A DNA stretch of 64,000 nt, taken from CAIZQW01 sp942493055. Lineage in GTDB: Bacteria; Verrucomicrobiota; Kiritimatiellia; RFP12; UBA1067. How positions within the stretch are numbered: position 1 is the first letter of the stretch; every line of letters begins with the position of its first letter. The stretch covers positions 806,001-870,000 of the forward strand of contig OW818680.1 in NCBI GenBank assembly GCA_942493055.1, in the 5' to 3' direction. The notes under the pieces were generated by a model, which saw nothing but the letters and a program-made list of their open reading frames with translations, did not search any database and was not told the DNA's origin. Shown here piece after piece: positions 42,465-50,017 of this stretch. The translations under genes and the position numbers were made by a program.

Positions 42465-42815
42465 TTAAGGTCTTGGGCTGGCAGCGCCGCCTGCCGGAAG
42501 CGCGGGAGCTGGAGGCGCTACCGTCCCCGGTTTGTCCGCATTCAACTTGATATTATACTTGGCAATAATCGCCTGTGCCTCTGCATCGGTCTTCGCTAGA
42601 AGCAGAAGATCGCTCATCATGGCTTGAAGTTTGCTTTCAGTCTGCGCCGCTTGATTAGCCATAACCGCTTGTTGTTCAGCCATCCGCTGAGACGCGATGT
42701 ATTGCTGTACCCCGACATTCAGTTGCCAGCCAAGGATGATGACAAGGCTTGAAGCCATTAAACACAGCGGCCAAAACGGGGAATAAGTGGTGCTGGGGGA
42801 CTCTGACATATTCAT
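42465..42815 (-). CDS. Small membrane-anchored protein, paralogue of its neighbour
   Basis: A 116-residue protein with one N-terminal membrane segment (about 14-31) and a Gln/Ala-rich helical region likely to form a coiled coil (VQQYIASQRMAEQQAVMANQAAQ). It then has LLLLAKTDAEAQAIIAKYNIKL and a Pro/Ala-rich tail. The IIAKYNIKL segment mirrors LLAKYGYQI in the adjacent upstream protein, and both share the anchor-plus-coil design, so they are tandem paralogues. AAGG precedes the ATG at suitable spacing. It may be a scaffold or tether at the membrane; no family is recognised. Confidence 0.6.
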   Translation of the reverse strand: MNMSESPSTTYSPFWPLCLMASSLVIILGWQLNVGVQQYIASQRMAEQQAVMANQAAQTESKLQAMMSDLLLLAKTDAEAQAIIAKYNIKLNADKPGTVAPPAPALPAGGAASPRP

Positions 42816-42849
42816 AACACATTCCTTAATTAAAAATCATTTCGCAGCA

Positions 42850-43188
42850 CTATTTTGCTGCTTCGACTTGTTTCTCAACGACGCTTGACCGCGCCGTGCC
42901 GAGAGCATTTGTGGCCGCATTGTCCGTCGGCTGGATCTGATAGCCGTACTTCGCCAGAAGTTTTCGCATGTCAGGGTTACGGGTCGCCGAGTTTGCCATG
43001 TCCTGGAGCAGATTGTTGCCAATCTGCTGACCTTGCGGGCCGAGGATGCCGCTGTTTAAGAGTTGCTGGTTTGCCTGCAGCTGCGCTTGCATCTTCTGAT
43101 TAGCCCGAAACGTCAGAACAAGCGATACACTCAGGACGACACAGACAACTGACAATAGAAGCACAATGATGTAAGGTTTAGATTTCAT
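42850..43188 (-). CDS. Small membrane-anchored protein, paralogue of its neighbour
   Basis: A 112-residue protein with an N-terminal membrane anchor (about 7-27). A Gln-rich stretch follows (ANQKMQAQLQANQQLLNSG), then DMANSATRNPDMRKLLAKYGYQIQP and a charged end. The architecture and the LLAKYGYQI segment match the downstream neighbour 34 bases away. No SD is visible at its ATG. It is divergently arranged from the small Cys-rich gene at 43332. The function is unknown; a role as a membrane-tethered pair is only a guess. Confidence 0.6.
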   Translation of the reverse strand: MKSKPYIIVLLLSVVCVVLSVSLVLTFRANQKMQAQLQANQQLLNSGILGPQGQQIGNNLLQDMANSATRNPDMRKLLAKYGYQIQPTDNAATNALGTARSSVVEKQVEAAK

Positions 43189-43251
43189 TGTGTGATATTA
43201 TCATTTTCACGATGTCTGATGCAACCGCATATTTCTGAAACGAGATTCGAC

Positions 43252-43280
43252 TTGCAACCCATAAACACCCTGTGTACACT
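43252..43280 (+). promoter_or_regulatory. Predicted promoter for the Cys-protein/thioesterase operon
   Basis: TTGCAA (43252-43257) and TACACT (43275-43280) are separated by 17 bases. The predicted start lies about 45 bases before the ATG at 43332, which has AGGAG at 43319-43323. Confidence 0.5.
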
Positions 43281-43331
43281 CTAAACCAGAAATAAAGCAA
43301 CGATGCCTTTTTAAAGTCAGGAGTTAATACC

Positions 43332-43511
43332 ATGAAACTGGATGCCGAGTTCTGCGAATTGAAATGCCCGGTCTGTACCCGGGCCCGTAACGGGAATGTG
43401 CTTGCAAAAATGTTTCAAAAACTGGAAATGCTGCTGACGTTCGGTGGATGCCCTGCGGGACGTGACCGTCAAAAGAAGTATGGCGTCAAACCCAACGAGA
43501 AGCGTCCATGA
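43332..43511 (+). CDS. Small Cys-rich protein (59 residues), unknown
   Basis: The ATG at 43332 has AGGAG eight bases upstream. The 59-residue product has C-x3-C-x2-C near the start (FCELKCPVC) and a further Cys in GGCPAGRDRQKKYG, followed by a basic tail. The four cysteines could bind zinc or an iron-sulphur cluster. The TGA overlaps the ATG of the thioesterase gene (ATGA), so the two are translationally coupled and probably work together. No named family is recognised. The clear SD, promoter and coupling make it a real gene. Confidence 0.65.
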   Translation: MKLDAEFCELKCPVCTRARNGNVLAKMFQKLEMLLTFGGCPAGRDRQKKYGVKPNEKRP

Positions 43512-43894
43512 TTATTCCTGCTGCTGACAACATGGGATTGCGTGAGGTTGGTGCAAGCGTGCTTATTCCGCTTGACTGCAACGCCAACGATAAAGGCTCT
43601 CTCTTTGCTGGCTCTCTTTTTTCCGGGGCCACCTTGGCAGCCTACCGCGCTGCTGAACGCCTTTTTGAGTCGCGCGCCCTGACAGGGGAACTCGTGGCTA
43701 AAACCGCGACCATCCACTACCTCAAGCGAATCGTCTCGGACAGCGTTGCGCAGGCGACACCCGCCAGCGACCCCCTCCTCAAGCCCAACGGCAACTATAC
43801 CGTCACCATGAACGTGCGCGTCGTAGACACTGAAGGCACGTGTGGCGCGGAACTGACTGCTGAATTCATTCTTTTAAAACAGAAGAATGGCTAA
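43508..43894 (+). CDS. Hot-dog fold thioesterase-like protein (YiiD C-terminal domain type)
   Basis: A 128-residue single-domain protein. The N-terminal half has LREVGASVLIPLDCNANDKGSLFAGSLFSGATLAAY. In the YiiD_C/PaaI-like hot-dog family the Asn and Gly-Ser-x-Phe-x-Gly residues form the acyl-CoA site. The C-terminal half is beta-rich (TATIHYLKRIVSDSVAQ, GNYTVTMNVRVVDTEG). It would hydrolyse a thioester, possibly acyl-CoA; the substrate is unknown. It overlaps the Cys-rich gene by 4 bases and is followed by the palindromic element. Confidence 0.7.
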   Translation: MIIPAADNMGLREVGASVLIPLDCNANDKGSLFAGSLFSGATLAAYRAAERLFESRALTGELVAKTATIHYLKRIVSDSVAQATPASDPLLKPNGNYTVTMNVRVVDTEGTCGAELTAEFILLKQKNG

Positions 43895-43971
43895 AGAGAC
43901 CTTGGAGTCAGGGTTCAGGATTGCCCACGGAAGACACGGAAAAAAACGGAAACAAAATGAACTGCGAGATC

Positions 43972-44083
43972 TTTTTGGAGTGCGGTGACAAGCAGAGCCG
44001 GAAGGCGAGCGCGGCACCGCTTTTCTTGGTCTCTCAAAAGCGGCGTCGCGCGGAATACCGCTTGCTTTGCGCGTCTCCAAAAA
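43972..44083. repeat. 112-bp palindromic element with TTTTTGGAG ends
   Basis: A perfect 9-bp inverted repeat (43972-43980 TTTTTGGAG; 44075-44083 CTCCAAAAA) encloses two hairpins, GCGGTG/CACCGC (43982-43987/44015-44020) and AAGCGG/CCGCTT (44038-44043/44058-44063). The layout is the same as the element at 14926 (T-run ends, two internal arms), though the sequence differs. The flanks hold low-complexity runs (for example CTCTGTG repeats near 44093-44120) of the kind dispersed in genomes of this group. It separates two convergent genes and could act as a terminator-like barrier. Confidence 0.65.
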
Positions 44084-44158
44084 CCACTTGCCTCTGTGAG
44101 CTCTGTGTCTCTGTGAGAAAAAAAGTTGCTCCTTCGATTATTCCCGCTCTGCGGATGG

Positions 44159-45469
44159 CTAGCGTCGGACCTTCCGAGGCACCCATGAGCGTATTTCCAG
44201 GAAGATCAGCGTGAGTCCGAAGGTCAAATAGGCGAACATCAGCAGGTAAACAATCCAAGGGGCATGGCCGTCAAAGGGGATCACATTTGTGGTTCTGCAG
44301 GGACGCGTCATCGAAAAGAGAATGGCGACTTCACCGAGGCACCAGCCATCTACGGCAGCCTTCCCCATCAAGCCGGGAATCAACATTCCGAATGGCGTGG
44401 GCCATGAACACGCAACAGCCTCAAGTGTCAGCGGAACAGAGTGATCAAAACGTCCCACACCCTTTGCCGCGCCAATACCGAATGCGGAGGCTACGGAGCC
44501 AAACCCAAAGAGGACAGGCCCGGAGTCAACATCCATAAAATCGCTATTTTCAGCCACGGGTTTCTCTGAGAACCCGGCCACCCATCCTGTATCCTTCCAG
44601 AAATACCGAGCATGGGCATCATACCATCTGGCTGCCACGACGGGGTCCAGTTCCGAAGCAAACTGGAGTATCCCGGAGTTACCGCAGCCACGCCCCTGCT
44701 GAAGAATCCCGCCTGTCGTTGAATCCACCTGAAATGCAGGAACACCCTCACGTGCACGAAGCACGGTGTCCAGGTTCGACATCAGACTCGCGGCGAGTTC
44801 GTTGAAATTCGTCCCGTCCAGCTTTGCAGCCCGTTGCAAGGCCGCAACAGACCACAAGACATCCGACGGATAACACTCCCCGGGATAATCATCCAGCATA
44901 TTGTTTTTTGCAAGCGTCAACTCCTTTGCGTAGTTGTCGCGCTGGATTATCAGGCTTTTATGATACTGTTTGTCCTGCGTGATCTGCTCGTAAGAGGTGA
45001 GCCCTAAAATAAAGAGCATGCGATAGAAGACATTCTGATGCGTGAGATAGCGTTCGTCTCCCCACTTCTTGCGGACCCAGGTCGCTGTTTCCGGTGACGC
45101 CACAACCTGTGCAGCCAGATCAACGGCTACGCGGATCTTCCCCTTTGAAGCATCAATGCGTCCCTGCTCATGTAAATCGCAGGCCGTCACCAAAAAAAAG
45201 ACGGAACCAAACATCGGCCATTCCGTCGGGGCAACCGCATCATGATCCACCTTTACCGCATATTGACTCTCCAGATAATCGCCAGCCCAGCTTGCATACC
45301 GATGAGCAACAGAAGGAAACACGTGCTGCACCATCCGACACTCCCCCGTTGACCGCAGTTGTGTATCAAACAAGAGCACAGCAATGATGAAGGCTGGATA
45401 CAACAGGAAAACAATTGAGAAGACAATAACCAGAGCAGATAGCGCTCTTTTCAAGAACTTTATTATCAT
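44159..45469 (-). CDS. Membrane protein with extracytoplasmic (alpha/alpha)-barrel-like domain
   Basis: A 436-residue protein with an N-terminal membrane helix (about 12-34) and a C-terminal helix (about 404-425) before a basic end. The domain between is helical with Trp/Gly-rich loops: RYASWAGDYLE, WPMFGSVFFLVTACDL, YPSDVLWSVAAL, QQGRGCGNSGILQFA. This resembles linalool dehydratase/isomerase-like or six-hairpin barrels, but the catalytic residues cannot be confirmed. Its start overlaps the GH43-like gene's stop by 4 bases, so the two are coupled and the product may also act on glycans or lipids at the membrane. Confidence 0.55.
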   Translation of the reverse strand: MIIKFLKRALSALVIVFSIVFLLYPAFIIAVLLFDTQLRSTGECRMVQHVFPSVAHRYASWAGDYLESQYAVKVDHDAVAPTEWPMFGSVFFLVTACDLHEQGRIDASKGKIRVAVDLAAQVVASPETATWVRKKWGDERYLTHQNVFYRMLFILGLTSYEQITQDKQYHKSLIIQRDNYAKELTLAKNNMLDDYPGECYPSDVLWSVAALQRAAKLDGTNFNELAASLMSNLDTVLRAREGVPAFQVDSTTGGILQQGRGCGNSGILQFASELDPVVAARWYDAHARYFWKDTGWVAGFSEKPVAENSDFMDVDSGPVLFGFGSVASAFGIGAAKGVGRFDHSVPLTLEAVACSWPTPFGMLIPGLMGKAAVDGWCLGEVAILFSMTRPCRTTNVIPFDGHAPWIVYLLMFAYLTFGLTLIFLEIRSWVPRKVRR

Positions 45470-46578
45470 TCGTCCACCCCTTTCGTTAACTCCCCTGAAG
45501 GCCGTTTCATCCTCTCCCCTGCACGCACAGGCGTTCCGAAGCAGGGAAAACCTGACGGATCAAATGTCATGGGCTGAGCAAAAATAGTGCGGTTCCATCC
45601 GGGCTTCTCTTCGCGCTTGGCATGGAAGATATGCCATGTCTCCTTTCCGTCCGGTGAAGGCACAAAACAGGAATGGCCGACGCCAAACGTTTCAGCCGTA
45701 CCCTGAAAGACTGGTTTCGGATGTTTGCGCCACGCCTGTGGCAACAGCGGGTCACTCCCTGTCAGCTCCAGCAAGCCGAGCTTGTAGTTCGGAAGCCAGG
45801 ATGCGCCGCAGGAGTAGGTGAGGAAGGTGCGTCCTCCCCTTTTCACGACTTCCGGTCCTTCGTTGAGGCCTCGCCCCTTCGGGCCTGGCTCTGTCCGCTC
45901 CCAAGGATAATCAGCATTGGAACAGATGAGCACACGCGGACCTGAAAGGGTTGTCGGATTCTTCATCGGGGCGATGTAGAGGAACTGGCGGTCCGTTCCC
46001 GGCGCATCCCAGCCGGACCAGATCGCATAGCGCTTCCCGCCGTGCTCCAGGACCGTCATATCGATTGCCCAGATATTCGGCGACTTCCCGTCAGCTCCAT
46101 CCCCTGTCGCAAAGGGGCCGGATAACTCGTACTCGCCAAAGGGATCGTCTGTTTTGGAGCGCAACACGTATGCCAGGTGATTTTCATTGCGCCCGTTACT
46201 CGCGGCAAAATAGATATGCCAGTGTTTGTCCAGCAGATGGAGCTCCGGAGCCCAAACCTCCGCCGAATACAGCCCCTCTTCCGGCGCGCTCCAGACAATC
46301 TTTTTCTTCCCTAGAGACGTTAACAGAGGACTCTCATAGAGGGCGATCCCCTTGTCCCGCTCAGAAAAGCACCAGAGATATCGCTTCGCCTGTTGATCCC
46401 TGACGACCCAGGGGTCAGCCCCTCCCGCAAGCGGATTGGCAAAGAAATTGTTTGCCGTATCAGACACTGAGCGTTTCTGTCCGCTATCTGCAAGGGCTCC
46501 AGACACAGAAGCGGCGATGAGACAGCAGGCACAGAGCCATGCGGAGCGCATCATAAAGTGTGTAACCCATTTTAACAT
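45466..46578 (-). CDS. Secreted GH43-like (five-bladed propeller) glycoside hydrolase
   Basis: A 370-residue protein with a signal peptide (ends about residue 30, GALA). The five-bladed propeller has the three GH43-clan carboxylates: D55 in AGGADPWVV, D173 in WAIDMTV and E240 in LNEGPEVV. VGHSCFVPSPDGKETWHIFHA near the C-terminus is also family-typical. The expected role is hydrolysis of alpha-L-arabinofuranose, beta-xylose or related exo-linkages outside the cytoplasm. An ATG at 46554 gives a tidier signal peptide, but the ATG at 46578 has GGAAT upstream, so the start is uncertain by 8 codons. It is translationally coupled to the downstream membrane protein. Confidence 0.8.
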   Translation of the reverse strand: MLKWVTHFMMRSAWLCACCLIAASVSGALADSGQKRSVSDTANNFFANPLAGGADPWVVRDQQAKRYLWCFSERDKGIALYESPLLTSLGKKKIVWSAPEEGLYSAEVWAPELHLLDKHWHIYFAASNGRNENHLAYVLRSKTDDPFGEYELSGPFATGDGADGKSPNIWAIDMTVLEHGGKRYAIWSGWDAPGTDRQFLYIAPMKNPTTLSGPRVLICSNADYPWERTEPGPKGRGLNEGPEVVKRGGRTFLTYSCGASWLPNYKLGLLELTGSDPLLPQAWRKHPKPVFQGTAETFGVGHSCFVPSPDGKETWHIFHAKREEKPGWNRTIFAQPMTFDPSGFPCFGTPVRAGERMKRPSGELTKGVDE

Positions 46579-46688
46579 AGCCTTATTCCTTGGCTTGAGC
46601 GTTTATCACATGTCATCTTGAAGGCATCATCATGACAAAAACGCTTCCTCCAAGTCAATCTTCTTTCAGGGGGTTTGGCGTAAAAGGG

Positions 46689-46717
46689 TTGCAGATGAGG
46701 GGCGTATTTGCTATTGT
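46689..46717 (+). promoter_or_regulatory. Predicted htpG promoter
   Basis: TTGCAG (46689-46694) and TATTGT (46712-46717) are separated by 17 bases. The transcript would start about 30 bases before the ATG, which has AGGAG at 46741-46745. No CIRCE-type heat-shock operator was seen. Confidence 0.45.
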
Positions 46718-46752
46718 TTGCGCCCGTTCATTGAGAAAAAAGGAGACGATTT

Positions 46753-48633
46753 ATGTCAAAGAAAAATCATGTATTTAAAGCTGAAATCCAGCAGGTCCTG
46801 GATCTCGTCATTCATTCCCTCTATTCAAAAAAGGAAATTTTCCTGCGTGAACTCATCTCCAATGCGTCCGACGCCATTGACCGCGCCCAATATATCGGGC
46901 TGACGGACAAGTCGGTTGTCGCTGATGCCCCGCAGTGGAAGATTGATATCATTGCGGACAAGGACGACCGCACACTCACGATTTGCGATAACGGCATGGG
47001 CATGAGCGAAGAGGAGATGGACAAAAACCTCGGCATCATCGCCAGTTCCGGCACCAAGGCCTTTACACAGGCGCTCAAGGATAAGCAGGAAGTCAATGTC
47101 CCTGAACTCATCGGCCAGTTCGGCGTCGGCTTCTATTCCGCCTTCATGGTGGCTGAAGAGGTCACCGTCATTTCGCTCAAGCGCGGCGAAGGCCAGAAGG
47201 CTGTTCGCTGGAACAGCACCGGCAACGGCACCTACTCCCTTGAGGACGCCGCACGCGACAAACCCGGCACGAGCATCGTCCTGAAGATCCGTGAAGGCAT
47301 GGATGATTTCTTCGATTCCTGGCACATCCGCGAACTGGTGAAGAAGTATTCCAACTTCATCGCCTACCCGATCCGCTTCGGTGAAAAGGGCGAAGCGCCC
47401 AAGGACGACGCGGAAGCACTCAACACCATGAAGGCGTTGTGGAAGCGCAGCAAGAGCGAAGTGAAGCCCGAGGAGTACGAGGAGTTCTACACGCATCTGA
47501 CCCATGACCACCAAGCCCCGCTGAAGACGATCCCTGTCTCCGTTGAAGGCCAGATTGAATTCAAGGCGCTGCTCTTTATCCCGAAGTCGGCCGGCATGGA
47601 CCTCTTCATGCCGAACAACAAGCACGGCCTCAGCCTCTATGTCCGCAACGTCTTCATCGGTGCTGATTTCGACCTGCTGCTGCCGGAATACCTGCGCTTT
47701 GTCAAGGGCGTGGTCGACTCCAGCGACCTGCCCCTCAATGTCTCGCGCGAAATACTGCAAGATGACGCCGTCATCCGTAAGATCAAGAGCAATATCACGG
47801 GCAAGATTCTCTCGACCCTCGCAGAGATGCAGAAGGACGCTCCAGCGGATTACATGACATTCTTCAACGCCTTCGGACGCATCCTGAAGGAAGGGCTCCA
47901 CTTTGACTGGGACAACACGGACAAGCTGAAAGGGCTCGTCCTCTTCCGCTCCGCCAAGACGGAAAATAACGGCTTCATCTCGTTGAAAGATTATGTGGCT
48001 GCCATGCCGGAGTCGCAGAAAGAGATCTATTACCTGGTCTCTGATGATCTCCAGACCGCCAAGCAGTCCCCGCACATCGAGGCTGTTTCGCAATACGGCT
48101 ATGATGTCCTCTTCCTGACGGACCCTGTTGACTCCTACATCATTGACCGGCTTGCAGACTTTGACGGCAAGAAGCTGGTCGCTGTGGACAAAGGAAACCT
48201 CGAGCTCGGCAGCGACGAGGAAAAGTCCGTGGCCAAGCGCAAACTTGAAGATGCCGCGACAGAATATAAGGCGTTGACTGACTTCATCAAGGAGCAGCTT
48301 AAAGAGGAGATTGGCGAAGTGCGCTTCTCGCCGCGCCTGACGGATTCAGCCTGCTGCCTCGTCGCCTCTGAACATGCGATGAACGCCAGCATGGAACGCC
48401 TCATGCGCGCCATGAACCAGGACGTGCCCAAGCAGACACGCATCCTTGAACTCAACGCAGGTCATGCGCTCATCAAGAAGATGAACGCCATGTTCACGGC
48501 GAATGCGGCAGACCCGCTGTTGAAGGATTATGCTGACCTGCTCTTTGGGCAGGCTCTGCTGGGCGAAGGCAATCCGCCCAAAGATCCGCAGCGCTTCACA
48601 CGCCTGGTCACAGACCTGATGACGCGCGGGTAA
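46753..48633 (+). CDS. htpG: Molecular chaperone HtpG (bacterial Hsp90)
   Basis: A 626-residue cytosolic ATP-dependent chaperone. The GHKL ATPase domain shows ELISNASDAIDR, DNGMGMS and IASSGTK, with GQFGVGFYSAFMVA. The middle domain contains LNVSREILQDD, and the C-terminal dimerisation domain follows. The length and motifs are normal, with no internal breaks. A good SD (AGGAG) is 7 bases before the ATG. It is transcribed alone and converges with the next gene, whose stop is 3 bases away. Confidence 0.97.
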   Translation: MSKKNHVFKAEIQQVLDLVIHSLYSKKEIFLRELISNASDAIDRAQYIGLTDKSVVADAPQWKIDIIADKDDRTLTICDNGMGMSEEEMDKNLGIIASSGTKAFTQALKDKQEVNVPELIGQFGVGFYSAFMVAEEVTVISLKRGEGQKAVRWNSTGNGTYSLEDAARDKPGTSIVLKIREGMDDFFDSWHIRELVKKYSNFIAYPIRFGEKGEAPKDDAEALNTMKALWKRSKSEVKPEEYEEFYTHLTHDHQAPLKTIPVSVEGQIEFKALLFIPKSAGMDLFMPNNKHGLSLYVRNVFIGADFDLLLPEYLRFVKGVVDSSDLPLNVSREILQDDAVIRKIKSNITGKILSTLAEMQKDAPADYMTFFNAFGRILKEGLHFDWDNTDKLKGLVLFRSAKTENNGFISLKDYVAAMPESQKEIYYLVSDDLQTAKQSPHIEAVSQYGYDVLFLTDPVDSYIIDRLADFDGKKLVAVDKGNLELGSDEEKSVAKRKLEDAATEYKALTDFIKEQLKEEIGEVRFSPRLTDSACCLVASEHAMNASMERLMRAMNQDVPKQTRILELNAGHALIKKMNAMFTANAADPLLKDYADLLFGQALLGEGNPPKDPQRFTRLVTDLMTRG

Positions 48634-48636
48634 CCG

Positions 48637-49590
48637 CTACTCGAAGAGGAAGGCGTTTTTCCAGGTGGCTGCATTTTCAGGGGTCAGCGTTCCGGAGAAG
48701 GTAGACTTGCCGTCATAAGAAAAGGTCGTCCACCAGATCGCCGTCGGTGAGCCCAGCCCCTTGGCTGCGTTTGCCGGCGGTTTTACCTTTTGCATGACGA
48801 GCAGCAAATAGTCGCCGGGCAACTGCACCCCCAGGTGATACGTCAGTTTGTCGGTGATCGCTTGCGAGCGGATCGTGCAGTACTGCGTAAAGTATTTTTC
48901 AAGGAAGCTGATCGAGCTCAACTCGCCACTGCGCTCGGCATTCTGCTTGTCACGGTCGGAGACAGAGACTATCGGCTTAAACGTATTGCCTGTGAAGGAA
49001 TTGTGGATGGTCGGCACGCCGACCAGTTCGCGGTCTGACTTGTCCATGTTCACGCGGTTGACAATCCCCCCGATCTTCGCCCGTAAGTCATACAACGCCT
49101 GGACCGACTGCGGATTCAACGGCGCGATACCGACATTCGGCATCTGTCCGATACGATTGGGATGGTTCAGCGTTACCGAGACCCTCGGAGAGGCGCGCAA
49201 GAACATCATCGGTGTATTGCCAAGGACAAATTCGGACCGGTTGCTTGTGCTAAAGGGGCCATACATCTTCTCGTCTTTCTTAGCCTGAAGTTTAAATTCG
49301 AGTCCGTCCGCATCCACGTGAAGGGTATACGGCGCCTTTTCATCTCCGATCTTTGTACCGTTCACCAGCGGATATGGACCCAAGCGCCCCCGGGTGCCAT
49401 AATTCAAGAAAAACTCAGGAGGCTTCAGCTCCATACGAAAGGCATTGAGGCGCAGCTCCTTCCCTAGACGTACCGGGGGCGGCGCGTGAATCACGACATC
49501 AGGCTGTCCAAGCCCCATGCCTCCGTACTGGCCGTAGGCACAACCAATACTGAACCCTAGTACAGCGAAGAAACATAACCATTTTTTCAT
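48637..49590 (-). CDS. Secreted protein of unknown function
   Basis: A 317-residue protein with a signal peptide (MKKWLCFFAVLGFSIGCAYG). The mature part is beta-rich and starts QYGGMGLGQPDVVIHAPPPV. It includes LRLNAFRMELKPPEFFLNYGTRGRLGPYPLVNG, FVLGNTPMMFLRASPRVSV, a charged middle (GGIVNRVNMDKSDRELVG) and a C-terminal WWTTFSYDGKSTFSGTLTPENAATW. No known domain is recognised. The start at 49590 is chosen over an upstream in-frame ATG (49677) because of the strong GGAGGT 4 bases before it and the signal peptide. It lies between htpG and the REP-like array. Confidence 0.65.
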   Translation of the reverse strand: MKKWLCFFAVLGFSIGCAYGQYGGMGLGQPDVVIHAPPPVRLGKELRLNAFRMELKPPEFFLNYGTRGRLGPYPLVNGTKIGDEKAPYTLHVDADGLEFKLQAKKDEKMYGPFSTSNRSEFVLGNTPMMFLRASPRVSVTLNHPNRIGQMPNVGIAPLNPQSVQALYDLRAKIGGIVNRVNMDKSDRELVGVPTIHNSFTGNTFKPIVSVSDRDKQNAERSGELSSISFLEKYFTQYCTIRSQAITDKLTYHLGVQLPGDYLLLVMQKVKPPANAAKGLGSPTAIWWTTFSYDGKSTFSGTLTPENAATWKNAFLFE

Positions 49591-49756
49591 CTCAACCTCC
49601 AGACAACGAATAACCAATGTGAAAAGTATAACAGGTTGCAGAAGCTTAGCAAGTCGCAGAATTTGAAAGATGATCATGGCTTGTGGGAAACTAGCCCTGC
49701 GTATAACTTCACTAGACTATTGGAGGAATTGTCTGTCCCCTTATACTCGGATGGCA

Positions 49757-49973
49757 CCCCAACGGGGCTGCGTCCTACAGCCCAGGGTTGCGGCATCGCG
49801 CTACCCTGGGAATGATCATACAAGACAGGCGCCTACCCCGACGGGGTTGCGTCATGATGTAATCCTTCAAACGGAACGCAACCCCTTTGGGGTAGATGGG
49901 GCATTGGGTCCAAGTCACCTAGGGTAGCGGAAATACCGCAACCCTAGGCTATATTAAGCAGCCCCTTCGGGGC
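49757..49973. repeat. REP-like array of palindromes
   Basis: A run of GC-rich palindromes fills the gap between the secreted protein's start (49590) and the giant gene's end (50018). They are CCCC-AAC-GGGG (49757-49767), CCCAGGGT/ACCCTGGG (49781-49788/49803-49810), TACCCC-GAC-GGGGTTGCGT (49834-49852) and its inverted copy ACGCAACCCC-TTT-GGGGTA (49876-49894). Further along are nested CCTAGGGT/ACCCTAGG with GCGG/CCGC (49918-49948) and GCCCC-TTC-GGGGC (49961-49973). The repeated GGGTTGCG-type words and mirrored orientation fit dispersed REP/BIME units. The rest of the gap (49591-49750) shows nothing recognised. Confidence 0.75.
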
Positions 49974-50017
49974 AGCCCCCCCTGCAAGAATACTTTTTCG
50001 CGTCCATGCTCCCGCCC

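Noticed and set aside
46825..48093. 422-codon open frame on the minus strand
   Set aside because: Antisense to htpG, which is a complete and well conserved gene.
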